Source: Ischnura elegans
Taxonomy: Eukaryota > Arthropoda > Insecta > Odonata > Coenagrionidae
Reading direction: 5' to 3'
Length of the DNA: 64,000 nucleotides
NCBI RefSeq assembly: GCF_921293095.1
Contig: NC_060256.1
Location: 89,373,851 to 89,437,850, forward strand
Position numbers and translations under genes: made by a program
Notes under the pieces: model-generated
Databases searched by the model: none
Seen by the model: the letters and a program-made list of their open reading frames with translations, nothing else
Told to the model about the DNA's origin: nothing
Shown: positions 47,447-59,393 of the stretch, piece by piece
Layout: every line of letters starts with the position of its first letter
Position numbering within the stretch: position 1 is the first letter of the stretch

Positions 47447-50400
47447 AGCTGTCTAACCTAAGGAGCAGCAAGCCTGGTATTTAGGTATATTGAGGGTAGG
47501 TCTACGTGGGGTAAAATATAAAAGCAGGAATGGGGGAGGGGTTGAGGTTAGGTACTCATTTGCGGGATGTCTATTCAGGGTCATGGGATAGATGTGGAAG
47601 ATACAGTCATACATACCCCCTCTGACTGAATTCCCCAAAATGTTTGCCCTCTTTTTTATGTATCCCCATCCCCAAATTTTTTAAATGTATCTTAAGGACA
47701 AAATCTAAAGATCTGAGTCCTCTGGTCTATATCTCAGCATTTTCCTCTCTTGGCTACGGTCTCTTCTCCAACTCTTGATTTTGATTGCTCGAAGCAACAA
47801 ATTTAGTCCCTCCAACTGCTGAAATCAAGATTTTATGGCACACTTGAATTTACCAGGAGTATATTTCCTAGTCAGCACAAGGCATCATTTATCTAAAACC
47901 ACATTGTACTGTCCTGGGGTACAAGGATGGTCAACCGCAATATGGGCTCACTATCTCAGGAAGAAGTGAAGATCCAGCTTGAGTACACCGAGGTAGAGGC
48001 AAGATGAATGCCCAGTTAAGCAAGGATCACAAAAAATGTTGAGATAAAGAAGGATATGGTGAGGATATAGCATCCAAATTTTTTTTATGCCGATTTACTT
48101 TTCCTCACTGCAATGACTGATTGAATTGCATCCTATGCTTTTCAACAGAACTACATGTACCTGATGTTCAATATGGCCACTTGATATGATGGCTTCTACT
48201 CTCGTCTACTTGTAAAACAATGTTATTTGCTATGCATTTGAATCACAACTGCTCCACTCTTTCATGTCAGTGCATTTACTGAGATATTTATATTTCAAAT
48301 AACATGCAAGATGAGTACTTAAAAGTCTATGTCATTGAATATTTTGTTTTGAAAATGTCAGCTCAATCTGAAGAAAAGGTAAACATGCGTTGCTCATGGT
48401 GGAAAATGTGAGCCTAATTTAAATCATTTGCCTTATAATTAGTTGTTTCAGGCATACATTTATGAAATCTACTTGACATAATGAAAAGTAAAGAAAACTT
48501 TGTAATTCCACTCTAATATTTAATTTACGACCTAATGAACTGTTTATTCTGTCTTCTGTGCATCTGTACCAGACGATGACGTGCCACGTCAAAACCTAGG
48601 TCATACATTAAATATTTATGTAGAATTACAAAGTTTCTTTACTTTTGATTACATTTGTCTTACGCAGAAAACAATCTTGGATAATTAATCAGATATTTTT
48701 TTTGAAAAAGCGATGAACTAAAGGCGTTCAGAAACTCTATTACGATATAAAGATTGAAAATTACTTTGGCTATGATGTTAAATTTGGAGGACGAGGTATA
48801 TAATATCAATGTTTTTGCTATCTTCAGTAGATCCCTGTGGTTATTTAACCCTTCGAGTACAAGAATGGTTTTATACGTTTCGCTTGCTGACTGCGGCGTT
48901 TACCCAATTTTTTTGTTGCTACCTGCATATCTTGCCTTTGGACACTTTCCCTTGCCATAAGATGGCTGAGGGGCCTAATTCTACCAGACCAGCCCTTGTG
49001 GCAAGGGGTGCCTCCTGCACAGGGGTCTCTTCTGCACTGGCTGGCAGCTAAAATCGTGAACTCCCGCAGCATATTGGTTAAATTCCATATCCCTTGTGCT
49101 GGCTGGGCGGTAAGGCCATGGAGATGAGTGATTTTTATCTACTGGCTTATTTATCATACATTTGTGTACATTTTTCCACCGACATTTGTTTTTTTTTTGC
49201 TTTTGATTTATGTAGAGTCATATAATTCTTTGAGTTATGTGTGTAGTTTGTTTACCGAGTTTTCTCCTTCTTCTTAGTATCAGCCTCTTCCTTCATCATA
49301 CCTAGACCAACGTCATGTCAATCAGAATATGTGTGCCTTAGTATATGTAGGCACCGTCAGTCAAAAAAGTATCTCCAACATTGGAGTGGCGACACTTCCA
49401 CTCCTACACGAAATTTGATTTTCCATATTGTTGAATGTTATTCTAATCCACAATCATGAAGAACAAAATACAAGCATTGTTATATTGGATGTTTGCCAAA
49501 GTTTGGACCAATGTGACCAATCTTTTTGAATAGTGTAACTTGAAAGCAAGCAAGTGGGCATGAAAGTAAGCATATGTGTTCAGTTTTTACCTGTAATGCA
49601 TAAATATTCAGGCTATGAGTTTGGCTATGGTTGTGATATTTTTCGTGGTGTACAGGTGTATATTCGATTGATTCTACTCTTATGAAATAATAGTAATTAC
49701 ATTTGAGTGCCTTTTAGCAAAAGAAGAAACAGTTTTATAAATTAATATTACAAGATATAGTATAATTAAACAAACCAACTTCATCGCTGCAAATCGTGAT
49801 GCAGAAATGGTCCGAAGATTAATCAGTGGAAGTGACTATTACTGTATTTTGTCTCTGAATTACGGAAATATTCTGTGGTGGAAAGTGATGTGTCACGGTC
49901 AGTTAGTTTCTTAATTGTTTTTTCTGTGCAAATGCCATAATGTATTTGATCTGTAAAAGTGGTATAGTAATTACTAATAAGGATTGGATTTATAATTCAA
50001 TCCTTATTAATAATTCTGTGACTCTTTTAAGTCTCCATTCAATGAAGACTGACAGTCTAGAGTCAGCCTTTTGTAACTCTAGGAAATGATAGGTTATAAT
50101 TATTGATGGGACAGGAATTTTAACATTTAATCAAATCAACGAGAATCCATCAGTTTGAGATTTGATGAAATCTATTGATTATTGTGTGTGAACTTGTGGT
50201 GACCTTATTTAGGTCCACACTTTTTATATTACTTGAAAACACTATCAAGTCTTCTTATTGCATTAAAAAAAAATGCCAAAATAAATGTCAATTTTTTCTA
50301 CATATATATGTCTCTTCATATGGCAGTGGAGACTCAGCACTTTCATAAAATCATTTTATGCACATTTTTAACATGTTACCAGGGCAATGTTCATATTTGA

Positions 50401-51222
50401 ATAGCACATACTGGAAGTCTTTCTCATTCATGCACATAATTAAGTGTTTGTGTATCAAGCCTCTTGTTTAAAAAAACATTACTCAAATATCCTTATCCAT
50501 CCATTTGCTAAGAGAAAATGTGCCATGGTATGTTTTGCTCTGTGCAGAATTTTTACGTGTACCTAAAATTCATGTTTGCAATTAGTATAGTCATAATTAA
50601 TGAAGTGTGAATGTATGGTGTGTCTATAGCCATATTTTCTATATTAACCTAGCTGAATGTGAATGTTGTAGGTAACATAAAGTGTTTTGTAATACATATT
50701 ATGACTTGTACCTGTGTCATTTTTGTGCCTTACATATGTAAATTTTAAATTTACTGGGGTATAATACTTTGCCGGAAGGCTCCACAATAATGGATATTCC
50801 TGTACCAAAAGTGAATTTGCTTCTTGCTGTAAACTCATCCTCATGTTTCCATGGTTCCACTGTGTATCAGTACATCATTTGAACTAAAAGGGTTTATTTT
50901 TCACAAGATTACAGCTTTTTCAGTCCCAAAAAACTAACTTATGGTTCCTTGGTGAATAGGGCCATACAGGAACTAGTTCCATTGTTTTAAAATAAACCAA
51001 TGTTCGATTGAAAATAAATATAAACTTCATTTTGATAACCTACTTTGAAACAAGTAGGACATAATCTTATGCAATTCTAAAGAATAAGAGCCGCTTTAAT
51101 CTCTGTGATTAACCATTGGTATTCCATGTAGTTTCTTAAATTCCTAGGATGTATATTTAACCACACAGCCTCTCAATCATTCTCAAAGTTTTTGCGATTG
51201 TTTTTTTCCATGCCATTGTAAG
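47447..51222. other. intergenic/intronic, sparse
   Basis: This holds a hammerhead-like remnant at 48568 and a possible TTAA-bounded unit at 48849-49077. Otherwise it is AT-rich with no recognised exon, although the 5' exons of the gene ending at 51315 should lie here if that call is right. Confidence 0.4.
48568..48602 (+). ncRNA. hammerhead-like motif, degenerate
   Basis: CAGACGA, one T, a GACGTG/CACGTC stem, AAAAC and then GTC. The stem is perfect but two core bases differ from the hammerhead consensus. Confidence 0.35.
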
Positions 51223-51315
51223 GTACTTTTGGAAAATGCCACCAGCATTGCTGTGAAAGATATTGATATATTGGAGGAAATTGTTTGGAACACTTTGAGA
51301 AAATCTAGGCCATAA
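51223..51315 (+). CDS. possible terminal exon of an unrecognised gene
   Basis: A good pyrimidine-rich acceptor is followed by an in-frame 30-codon reading and stop: VLLENATSIAVKDIDILEEI, then VWNTLRKSRP. The amphipathic, acidic/hydrophobic composition looks protein-like and stands out from the AT-rich flanks. No upstream exon was identified, so gene and product are unknown. It may be a chance frame. Confidence 0.3.
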   Translation, partial: VLLENATSIAVKDIDILEEIVWNTLRKSRP

Positions 51316-51940
51316 GAGGCCACTTCAACCACCCTATATTCTTCTCTGCCCCTCCCACTTCTGGTTCCTTAACCTTTTTTTCATATGGAGAGAGGACGTG
51401 AATAGTGGCCTTTGATACTACATAATGTCTCTGTAGTTAAGAAAAGAGCTGAGCCTTAACAAAAAACTTGTTTCATTTCTTCTGCTTATTTTCTAGTGTA
51501 TAATGATTTATTTCAATTAATTCTGTTTGCCTCAAGGCCGTTAAGTTATGGACTGCCGTTCTAAGCAATGGAATATTTTTTAACATTTCATATCCTCAGC
51601 TTGTCTTTCTCGATGTTTGATACAATTAAGCTTTTGCAAACAGTGCATCTCCATGCTAGTATATATATGTAATTCTTGGCTTATGTTTAACATACTGTGG
51701 ATCATGTGATGCTTTGAAGCAATGATCTTTGGAAATTGAAATGATGGATTAAAATGGCTTGAACTGCTATCCAATGCATAATTAATTTTTGATGCTCACA
51801 AGCTGTGTCAGTCATGGTGTCCCTTTAAATTCACGTAAGTACCGATGCATATTTAGATGGATTGAGCGTATACATCTTCCTCTCATTCGAGTGCATTGTA
51901 GTTTATAAATTAATATCACATATATGTAAATAGTAAGCAG

Positions 51941-52210
51941 GTGGGGTTGGTGTGGTGGCAAGAGTGTTGGTTTCTCACCCTGCCTTCACATCCCATAGGT
52001 GGTAGAGAATTTTCAGAGACTTCCCGATCCCTGCTTAAATGTTTGAGGAGGGCACTTCAAGCACGACATCCCATCTGTTAGATGAGCTGTTTATCCGTGG
52101 TCCCCTAGGTGCCTTTCTTTAAGAGTAGGCTAATGCTGATGCTGGGTTTCTCTCCACCCTTCCCTCATGGAACAGACGACCTTAGCTATGAGTCGCCTCC
52201 TCCAAATTCC
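51941..52210 (+). mobile_element. SINE-like dispersed repeat
   Basis: A tRNA-like head with an A-box-like GGTGGCAAGAGTGTTGG is followed by a GC-richer body ending GGGTTTCTCTCCACCC. No coding. The family is inferred from layout only. Confidence 0.4.
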
Positions 52211-52627
52211 TTACTTACTTAAATCATATCTACTAATAATATCATTAAGTACACTGAAACTTAAATATATCCTGGGATTTAGTTCTGTGATGATCGGTGG
52301 TGGTTCCCAGGGAGGATCGTGGGAATATTTACTTGAAATTGGGTTAATGATGTAAAGTACTGCAGCGATTCCAATTCACATTTCCAAGATGTTTTTATTT
52401 TGGACGAAGTAAAAAATCAGCATCTCGTTGAATAAATAATTTCATCATTGCTAGTACAGTGATGACCATCCATGTTCATAAATATTTTCGTCATATCCTT
52501 GTTAAACATTTCCCGTTTGTATTAAATTAGAGGAAGTAATGGAGTTCGTGGGAGTGTGGAATTTATAAAAATGTATAGAAAGTGAATTTATATTTTTATG
52601 TTCCCAGCTCATTTAGACAATCATATT

Positions 52628-53314
52628 GTAGGCTGCATTTTCCGGGTTTCACCGCGTAGTGGTTGCGTTGGTGACAAGTTTCTCCTGCATTCCAGCAGGC
52701 GTCTTCAGGTCGAAGTGATTATGCCGTGTTTTGGCCGCCGTTATATAGGCAGCCCAGTGGTGTAGGTTCGCCCTGATTGGTCGCCTTGCGACCAATAGCG
52801 TGGGGGTGTGGGGCGAAGAGTCTCTTCCATGTGCTGTGGAGTGGGTAGCTATCCTCTTGATTGAAATTATGAGGATGTTTGGATATTTCAATCGCCTCTT
52901 GGATGATCCTCGGAAAATATCGGGATTCTCTGGCGATAGCTTTTGTTTCTTCCCAGTTGATGTCGTGTCCAGGTTCACTCAAGAGTGTGCTCAGCCACAG
53001 CCGACAGATGGAATTGTTTATTTTTCACCGCTCTTCTATGTTCTTGAATGCGGCACTTCACAGCTCTCTCGGTCTGTCCGATGTATGACATACCGCAACT
53101 GCATTCAATTTCATAAACTCCTTCGTAGGCGTGAGGTGAGATGCGGTCCTTAGGAGTCGGAAGAAGTTCTCCAGTGTTCTTAACACAGTTGAAGCGTGTT
53201 GTAACGTCAAATTTTCTGAGGAGTCTCGCGATTTTTTCACTGGTGCCAGCCACATAGGGGATTGTCGCATAACCCGTTGCCTTGGGTTACTCCGTTTTAG
53301 GACTTGGTGTCTTA
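52628..53314 (-). mobile_element. Penelope-like element, 5'-truncated
   Basis: A 687-bp insertion on the minus strand, flanked by the 15-bp direct repeat TTAGACAATCATATT (52613-52627 and 53315-53329). It encodes the C-terminal GIY-YIG endonuclease part of a Penelope-like protein: GVYEIECSCGMSYIGQTERA then a CRIQEHRR stretch (from 53253). After a frameshift near 52980 comes the family tail EPGHDINWEETKAIARES. A hammerhead-like motif follows at 52673-52708. The reverse transcriptase is missing through 5' truncation. Confidence 0.88.
52673..52708 (-). ncRNA. hammerhead-ribozyme-like motif in Penelope-like element tail
   Basis: On the minus strand CTGAAGA, CG, a CCTGC/GCAGG stem with TGGAAT loop, A, then GAAAC, TT and GTC. 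The core order and the very short helix III are as in Penelope-type hammerheads. A few unpaired bases flank helix II. Confidence 0.6.
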
Positions 53315-53391
53315 TTAGACAATCATATTCTTCAATATCCAGTCTTTATACGGCAACACCTTATGTGATGTATCTTCATGCACAGGTAATT
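53315..53391 (-). pseudogene. broken copy of the serine protease homologue's last exon
   Basis: On the minus strand the reading KVLPYKDWILKNMIV then stop closely matches the C-terminus of the gene at 59394-61832 (KVFPYKDWILKNIVV). The Penelope-like element has inserted at the end of this stretch, and the piece beyond it (52560-52627) continues the similarity into the 3' UTR. Upstream, the Cys-containing part of the exon is not recognisable. I found none of the other exons nearby, so this is a relic of a paralogue or a segmental duplicate. Confidence 0.7.
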
Positions 53392-54179
53392 GGTCGGCAT
53401 TTGATATAATCATGTTGGTCAAACATATACTACACATGTATTTGAAGGAATAGCTCATTCCTGCGGTGTAAAATTTAAATCATATGTTTAGTTTCATTTT
53501 GGGGCCTCAATTTAGTTTTAACCCACTATAGTTTTTTTATTTTTATTTATTTTTTTAGCTTTCCAATTATCTTTTCCAACAAATGCAGTTTTCATGCTGT
53601 GTTTTGCTCTTCAGGTTTAACTATTTTGTTTTTTACTCATCTTTAGTGTTTGCTTTTAGGTATGAAGTTTTCACTTTAATTTTGAAAATTTGCTGGAATA
53701 GACTTTTGCTTTATTTTGATTGGCATCTCTATGTTCCACACTTAACAGTGCACCAGGGTTTTAACTTATAAGTTACTCCGAAATCCACTTAGAATTTATC
53801 CTCAAAGCTTTCACTTCACATGATTTTGTTACCAGTTTTTAAAAGTATTTTCTTTCAGATATTTCCATCTCATTTTTGAATGCTCTTTCGTTTTTCTGTC
53901 CATAACATCAGTATCTCAGTTCTGTGAGCAGCTTTTGTTCGCTAGGGTAATTCTAGGCCCTCTATTGAAGGTGCAATTCTCTCCATTAGGTCAGTAGACA
54001 ATTTTTGAGCACCTTTCTACAGATGTGCTCACAGGTAAATGCTTATTGCAGATGAGAAAATTTTCCTTAATCGAGAGAATTTTAGGAATACATGTAAAAC
54101 TTTTTGCCATGCATGCCCTAGCTAAAAGGTGAAAACATAGTCAGCCATTCAATTTTAATGGAGAAAAATTCTCAAATAC
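53392..54179. other. intergenic, T-rich, nothing recognised
   Basis: T-rich on the plus strand. No exon or repeat I can name. Confidence 0.4.
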
Positions 54180-55945
54180 TTATTTCATAATTTATTAATT
54201 AACGGGCTGAAGCCCAATTACGAAGCTTAAAATTCTTTATAAAATGCTATAAGATTTCACAACAATGACAATAGTATACATATTAAAAAGGTAATTAAGT
54301 ATTAAGTAAGCATCTTATCTGGTAATCCTTTCAGGTACCTCATTACAGAAGGTAAGGAATCAAAAAATAGGTCCACTTTGAGACATAAATTGCCGTCACG
54401 CATTATTTGCTGCAATGGGGAAAAATGGGTATAGTTGCGTGAGTGATGGCTATTGTCAAAAAGGTTGTCACCTCTAGTGGAATAAGAAGGAACTTTCAAG
54501 AATATTTCTCTTAGTAGGACAGGGGAATCAACGAGGTTATTTAATAGCTTATACAAGAAAATAATATTAGAGCACTGTCTCCGCTTAAACATGGAAGGAA
54601 GATTAAATAGAGGCAAGATAGCAGAATAGCTATAGTCCTTATCAAATAGTCTTAACTTTATCGAAACCATACGAACAAACTTCCTTTGGATAGACTCAAT
54701 AGTATTAATGTGAGATACATAGTAAGGAGACCATACCACAGAACAGTAATCACAGTTAGATCTAACTAAAGATGTGTAAAGCACTTTATAAATTTCAATA
54801 CTATGTATTAAAGTTTTTTCCAAATCTTGAAATAAGGCCAAGAGCTCTAAACAATTTTGCCTGTATATAATTGAGATGTTGTGTAAAGTTGAGCTTGAAA
54901 TCAAATATAACTCCTAAGTCTTTTACATGGGATAGTTGTGGCAGAGTAATTCCATTTAATTTGTATTGAAATTGTAATGGCTTTTTTTTCCTATGGAAGG
55001 AGATAGTATTGCACTTTTTAATGTTCAAATCCAGGTAGTTAATTTTACACCATTTTTCAAGCCTTTGTAGGCTGTTTTGTAAAGAAACAAAGTCTATTTC
55101 AGAAAATATGGTTTGGAAAATCTTTAGGTCATCTGCATAAAGTAGAAAAGAAACTGGGTCAAGAACATCTTTGATATCATTTATAAACACATTGAAAAGC
55201 ATCGGACCCAAATGAGAGCCTTGAGGAACTCCAGAGGTAGGATAAAAAATTCTTGATTTTGAGGAGTTAATATTAACCACAAGTGATCTATTAGATAAAT
55301 AGCTTTCGAGCCAGGTATTTAGTGTGCCTGTAAAGCCAAGTGACTTTAATTTCACAAGGAGAACTTCATGATTGACTGAGTCAAATGCTTTCGAGAAATC
55401 AGTATAGATGACATCTGTTTGAGTACCATTTTCCATAGCTTTCAATAAATGGTTTTGAAAAGTTAGAAGATTAGTCAAAGTAGAGCGACCTTTAATGAAA
55501 CCATGTTGCTCTGGAATGATAATGCTGTTAATAGTAGAACTAAGTTTATCTACAACCAGTGATTCAAAAACTTTCGCTAATACTGATAGTTTGGCAATAG
55601 GGCGATAATTAGAAATAACATTTCTTTTACCCTCTTTATGCACAGGTATTATGTAAGTTGACTTTAGGGAGTCTGGGAAGATGCCACTACTGAGGGATTT
55701 GTTTAAAAGTATGAATAGTGGATACAATAATGGGGATTGACACATCTTCAAAAATAGGGGAGGAAGCTCATCAGGTCCAGATCCTTTGTTTAGATCAAGA
55801 TTACCAAGTTTATGTTCAATTTCATTAACTGAAATCATGAACGAAGCTATAGTAAAAGAAGAATGTAATGAGTAGTCTGGAATAGGAGCATTATCATGTT
55901 TTCTATACACAGATGAAAAATATTTAGCAAATAAATTGTCTATCC
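54180..55945 (-). mobile_element. non-LTR retrotransposon (jockey/CR1-like), 5'-truncated
   Basis: The minus-strand reverse transcriptase reading from about 55945 to 54302 has the motifs in order: a FAKYFSSV leader, SNYRPIAKLSVLAKVFE, TDFSKAFDSVNHEVLL, SGVPQGSHLGPMLF and the catalytic YADD. Then comes the LEKWCKINYLDLNIKK thumb-type region and a C-terminal segment with SNCDYCSVVWSP. A frameshift near 54800-54830 breaks it into two frames. Endonuclease and ORF1 are absent. The 3' end near 54180 has GGGCTTCAGCCC before an A/T-rich tail. Inactive. It ends just upstream of the acceptor of the exon at 55985. Confidence 0.88.
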
Positions 55946-55984
55946 CTCAATTCGAATTCGAACTTCACTCTAATTGTGTGCCAG

Positions 55985-56742
55985 GAAAGCACTTTTCTTA
56001 CGAGCAGTGATGTTTGGTCGAATTTTTGGGGTAAGAGTAAGGGTAGAGTTATTCTGGAGAAGGGAGGTGTCTGGTATCACAAATTGTTCTTGGAGAGTCT
56101 TCATGGGCTCTTACAGAGTATATATGCACGAGGAAAACTTACGAGTAGGTACCGTACAAGGTAAGGATTCTTTTTCTTAGGATAAAGATTGCATCAAAAG
56201 GTTCAATATTAGAGCTTGACAAAACCAGGATTCACTTCATTTGTTCCATCCGCAATTTTGTTAAGCATTTAAATCCAACAACCAATTGGGTGATTGCAGT
56301 GTCATTTTGCATAAAACAATATATGGTACTACATTTTGTGTTAGGCCTGCCATTGTGTTCAAATTGGAATATGATATTTTTCTGGATTACGAGTGGTCCT
56401 GTTAATAGTAGCCGTAGTGGCTTGTTAACTTTCAGCTTTATTAATTCCATTTATTTTTATATGAATAATTTTGAGGAATATCTGAGAGTCACATTTCATG
56501 GTTAATTACTCTACTGGGTGAACAAGTACTTAAAAATTGGGTTATTATTAAATGGTTATATTTATTCTTTTTATATCTGTTATTGTAGCTCTCAAAATGT
56601 ATGGATGAAAGTACCTGTGATCGTGGTGTGCCTTTGTCTTGCCTTGAAAAAGAAGCATAGATTTCATTTTGAACCAAAATTTGCATTGGACATCTTGCGA
56701 GAAAGTGATTATGATTTACCGGACAACTTTGATGTAACATAA
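55985..56742 (+). CDS. last two exons of an unrecognised gene
   Basis: Exon 55985-56160 has acceptor TGTGTGCCAG and donor GTAAGG. It reads ESTFLTSSDVWSNFWGKSKG, then RVILEKGGVWYHKLFLESLH, then a basic stretch with SIYARGKLTSRY. It is phase 2 at its end and joins exon 56589-56742 (acceptor TTATTGTAG), which reads QNVWMKVPVIVVCLCLALKK and ends SDYDLPDNFDVT plus stop. Total 109 residues visible, with one short hydrophobic segment (VPVIVVCLCLAL) near the C-terminus. Matching phases, good splice sites and protein-like composition support a real gene. I do not recognise the family. Upstream exons were not identified; a LINE lies directly upstream. Confidence 0.55.
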
Positions 56743-59393
56743 GCTTCAGCAAAAGAAATTATGGAATTCAACCACATCTATATGTAACTTTGTATCTTTT
56801 TTGTGTCAATTTTATCTCACGAAGCCTTTCTCTCTGTTCGCTCTGCACCCTTTAATTACATAATTCCCAAGTAAAAATTCTAGCTAGAAATTGGAAACCT
56901 CTAGTAGGATCTAGCTGCATCTCCAGTTATGTTGTTTAAAACACAATTCATGAACTTTGGAAGTGATTAAACTCTTGATTGTGGAACATTTTTATCTTAT
57001 CTTTGCTCTTTTACTCAAACTTCATGCTGTTTCCTGCTGAATCTTACAGAATTTTAGTAGGTTCCTTCTAAATCTTGCTGGATCTAGCTGGATCCTGCAA
57101 GATCTAGAAGGTCCTGCAAGTAGGTATTCTACCTGGAATTTTTTCTTGGTAAGGCATCCACATTCTATGTCCTACTCCTACCCTTTACAAGCCTGTTTAA
57201 TCAGTCACCCTGTATCTTCATTTTAAATTATACGCTTTGAAATCCTATTAATATTTTATTCTTTCCAGTGTGTCCATCTCATTTTTGTCACTCTCTGATG
57301 CCACGGGTCCCTAATCCATTCCAACAAATTTTTAATATGATATATCCAATCTCTTTGACCACATTTCACATACTTTCTTCATTTTTGCATATTTTGTTTC
57401 TACTGCTCTTCCAGCAAAAATTGATATTGCATCCCTTGGTGCAGCTGTAGGATTCATTCTATTGTTGCACAAATTATAGCTGTAGAAATTTTCATAAAGT
57501 GGCATTTCCCAACCTTTTTTTCTCTCGTACCCCTTCATATGTATATAACTAATATGTATTGTGCCCCCAAAAATGTAATGTGCACATTTTATTACATAAT
57601 TTTGCTGTGGGTAGGTGAAACTTTTAGTTATAAATAATTGTTTAAATGGAAATTTTGTTTTAAAAAACCCTATATAAAATGAATACATATTCCTGATTTA
57701 GAGATTCATAGTTCCTGGCATCCGCCATTACCAATTATTTTCGGTGTACCCCGGACTGATTTGTCGCGTACCCCCAAGGGATATGCATATGGTTGGGAGC
57801 GGCTATCCTAGAGGTACCGTAACTGTAGTCAGAAAAGATTTTGGGGAGGGTCACTTGGGGAGGGGGGGTGCACAAAAAACCATGTTTTGAACTTCTAGAC
57901 CTCTCCCTCACTACTGCCTTGGAAGTAGATATGTAAAAAAATATTGTGTTTTAAGTTTAGTCCAATTGAGTTTGCTTGGAAGGAAGAGGGAAATGAAGGA
58001 AAAAGCAGTAAATAAATGAACTCATAGCAGCTCATCTAAAATGATGCTTATCAAGGAAAATTTCCTTTTTGTGCGCTTCTTAGCACAATTCAACCGTATG
58101 TTGAGCTTAATTTTTCTGAGCTGATCAATTTATTTCTGAAGGCTATGTATTATATGCACTTACTATTTCAATTAAATGTATTTTGGGAATTTTTCCGTGG
58201 GTAATTCCAAGAAGGTCTTGTGTGCATTACCTATTCCAATCCCCAAATTTTTGCCCACCTCCCAATATCAAAAATTAAAGGATAAAAGTGAATAACTCAG
58301 CCTCTAGCTAATGGTGGTATGGTGTCATCCATGTAGGTATGTTAGAACTGTTGAAAAGGCTTATTTTTTCTATGTCTGTATATTGTACATATTTTTGGAA
58401 TATTACCCTGCTGCAAACTTCTTATCCTCCTGACACCTAGTTTACTACAATAACTTATGAGGAGCAGTCATTTCTTAGGGGACTATAGCGGCCCTATAAC
58501 TAATGTACATCATTTTGTACCTTATTTTCTCATTTTCAGTGAGTTTTGAAGAATATTTTTAATAGAGCCAGAAGGTAGACAACTGTACGATATTTCTCCT
58601 TGGTACAATTACCCTGATCCTTGTGGAAATCATGGAGTGACTTCTTAAGGGAGGTTTAATGTAATCAAGGAAATCAATAAACAGTAAATACTTGCATTTT
58701 TTGCTGTAAAATATTTATTTTTATTTAAAAAATCATTGGACTTATATATTTTTATTTAGGTGCACATTAGTGCTGTTTCTTATCAGTATTTCATGATAAG
58801 TTGCATCATTTGAGTACAGATTAAATGAAACTTTCATAGGATTCTATGTCCCATCCGGAGAAACAATCTTGGAAATAGGTTAACCTGATTATATCAAGGA
58901 AAACTTTGAAATCAAGGATGGGAGGAACAAAAGGAAGTATAGACCATTTATAAATACATTGGTTCTTTTCCCCATATACATATGTATTTCTCATTAAGAA
59001 GATATCAACATAGGTTTCTCCTTCCATGGGTTTAATCTTGTCTTGGTGAAGCTTGGTAAAATCGATTTCTGTGTTTTTTCTTTCATAATAATGTGTTTTG
59101 ATGAATAATTTCTATGTCAAGTGTAGCATTGGAAAGATTTTTTTTAAATGTGTGATTACACCTTAATTTATCATCCATTTTACTGTAGCACTCATACATA
59201 CACATCCACTCATAAAAATCAAAGGGTAACACAGTGTGTGAGGTTTCCATATACCTATCTTCATGCATTGTCTTTCCTCTTTTGGTATATACACAAGTCC
59301 GAGCGTAATCTCAGAAATTGTGTTATACTAGTCACAGCCGACTGAAGATGAATCTGAATAAAATGAATTTACACCTTTATGTCCCCAGTTTTT
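56743..59393. other. intergenic between convergent genes
   Basis: This contains the miniature element at 56867-57149 and the 3' flank of the minus-strand protease homologue. The rest is AT-rich without exons. Confidence 0.45.
56867..57149. mobile_element. miniature inverted-repeat element
   Basis: The ends are inverted: CCAAGTAAAAATTCTAGCTA and, read inwards from the right, CCAAGAAAAAATTCCAGGTA. The interior is filled with GATCTAG/TCTAGCTGGATC repeats. 283 bp, non-coding. Confidence 0.7.

Noticed and set aside
48746-48798. Possible small plus-strand exon reading IENYFGYDVKFGGR
   Set aside because: It has a poor polypyrimidine tract before the AG, no partner exon of matching phase and no recognisable family.
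48849-49077. Unit bounded by TTAA on both sides, resembling the piggyBac-like elements
   Set aside because: Beyond CC/GG the two ends are not inverted copies of each other, and TTAA pairs are common in AT-rich DNA.
59335-59380. CTGAAGA-containing stretch as another hammerhead-like motif
   Set aside because: No stem II and no GAAA box at the right distance. It lies in the 3' UTR of the protease homologue.
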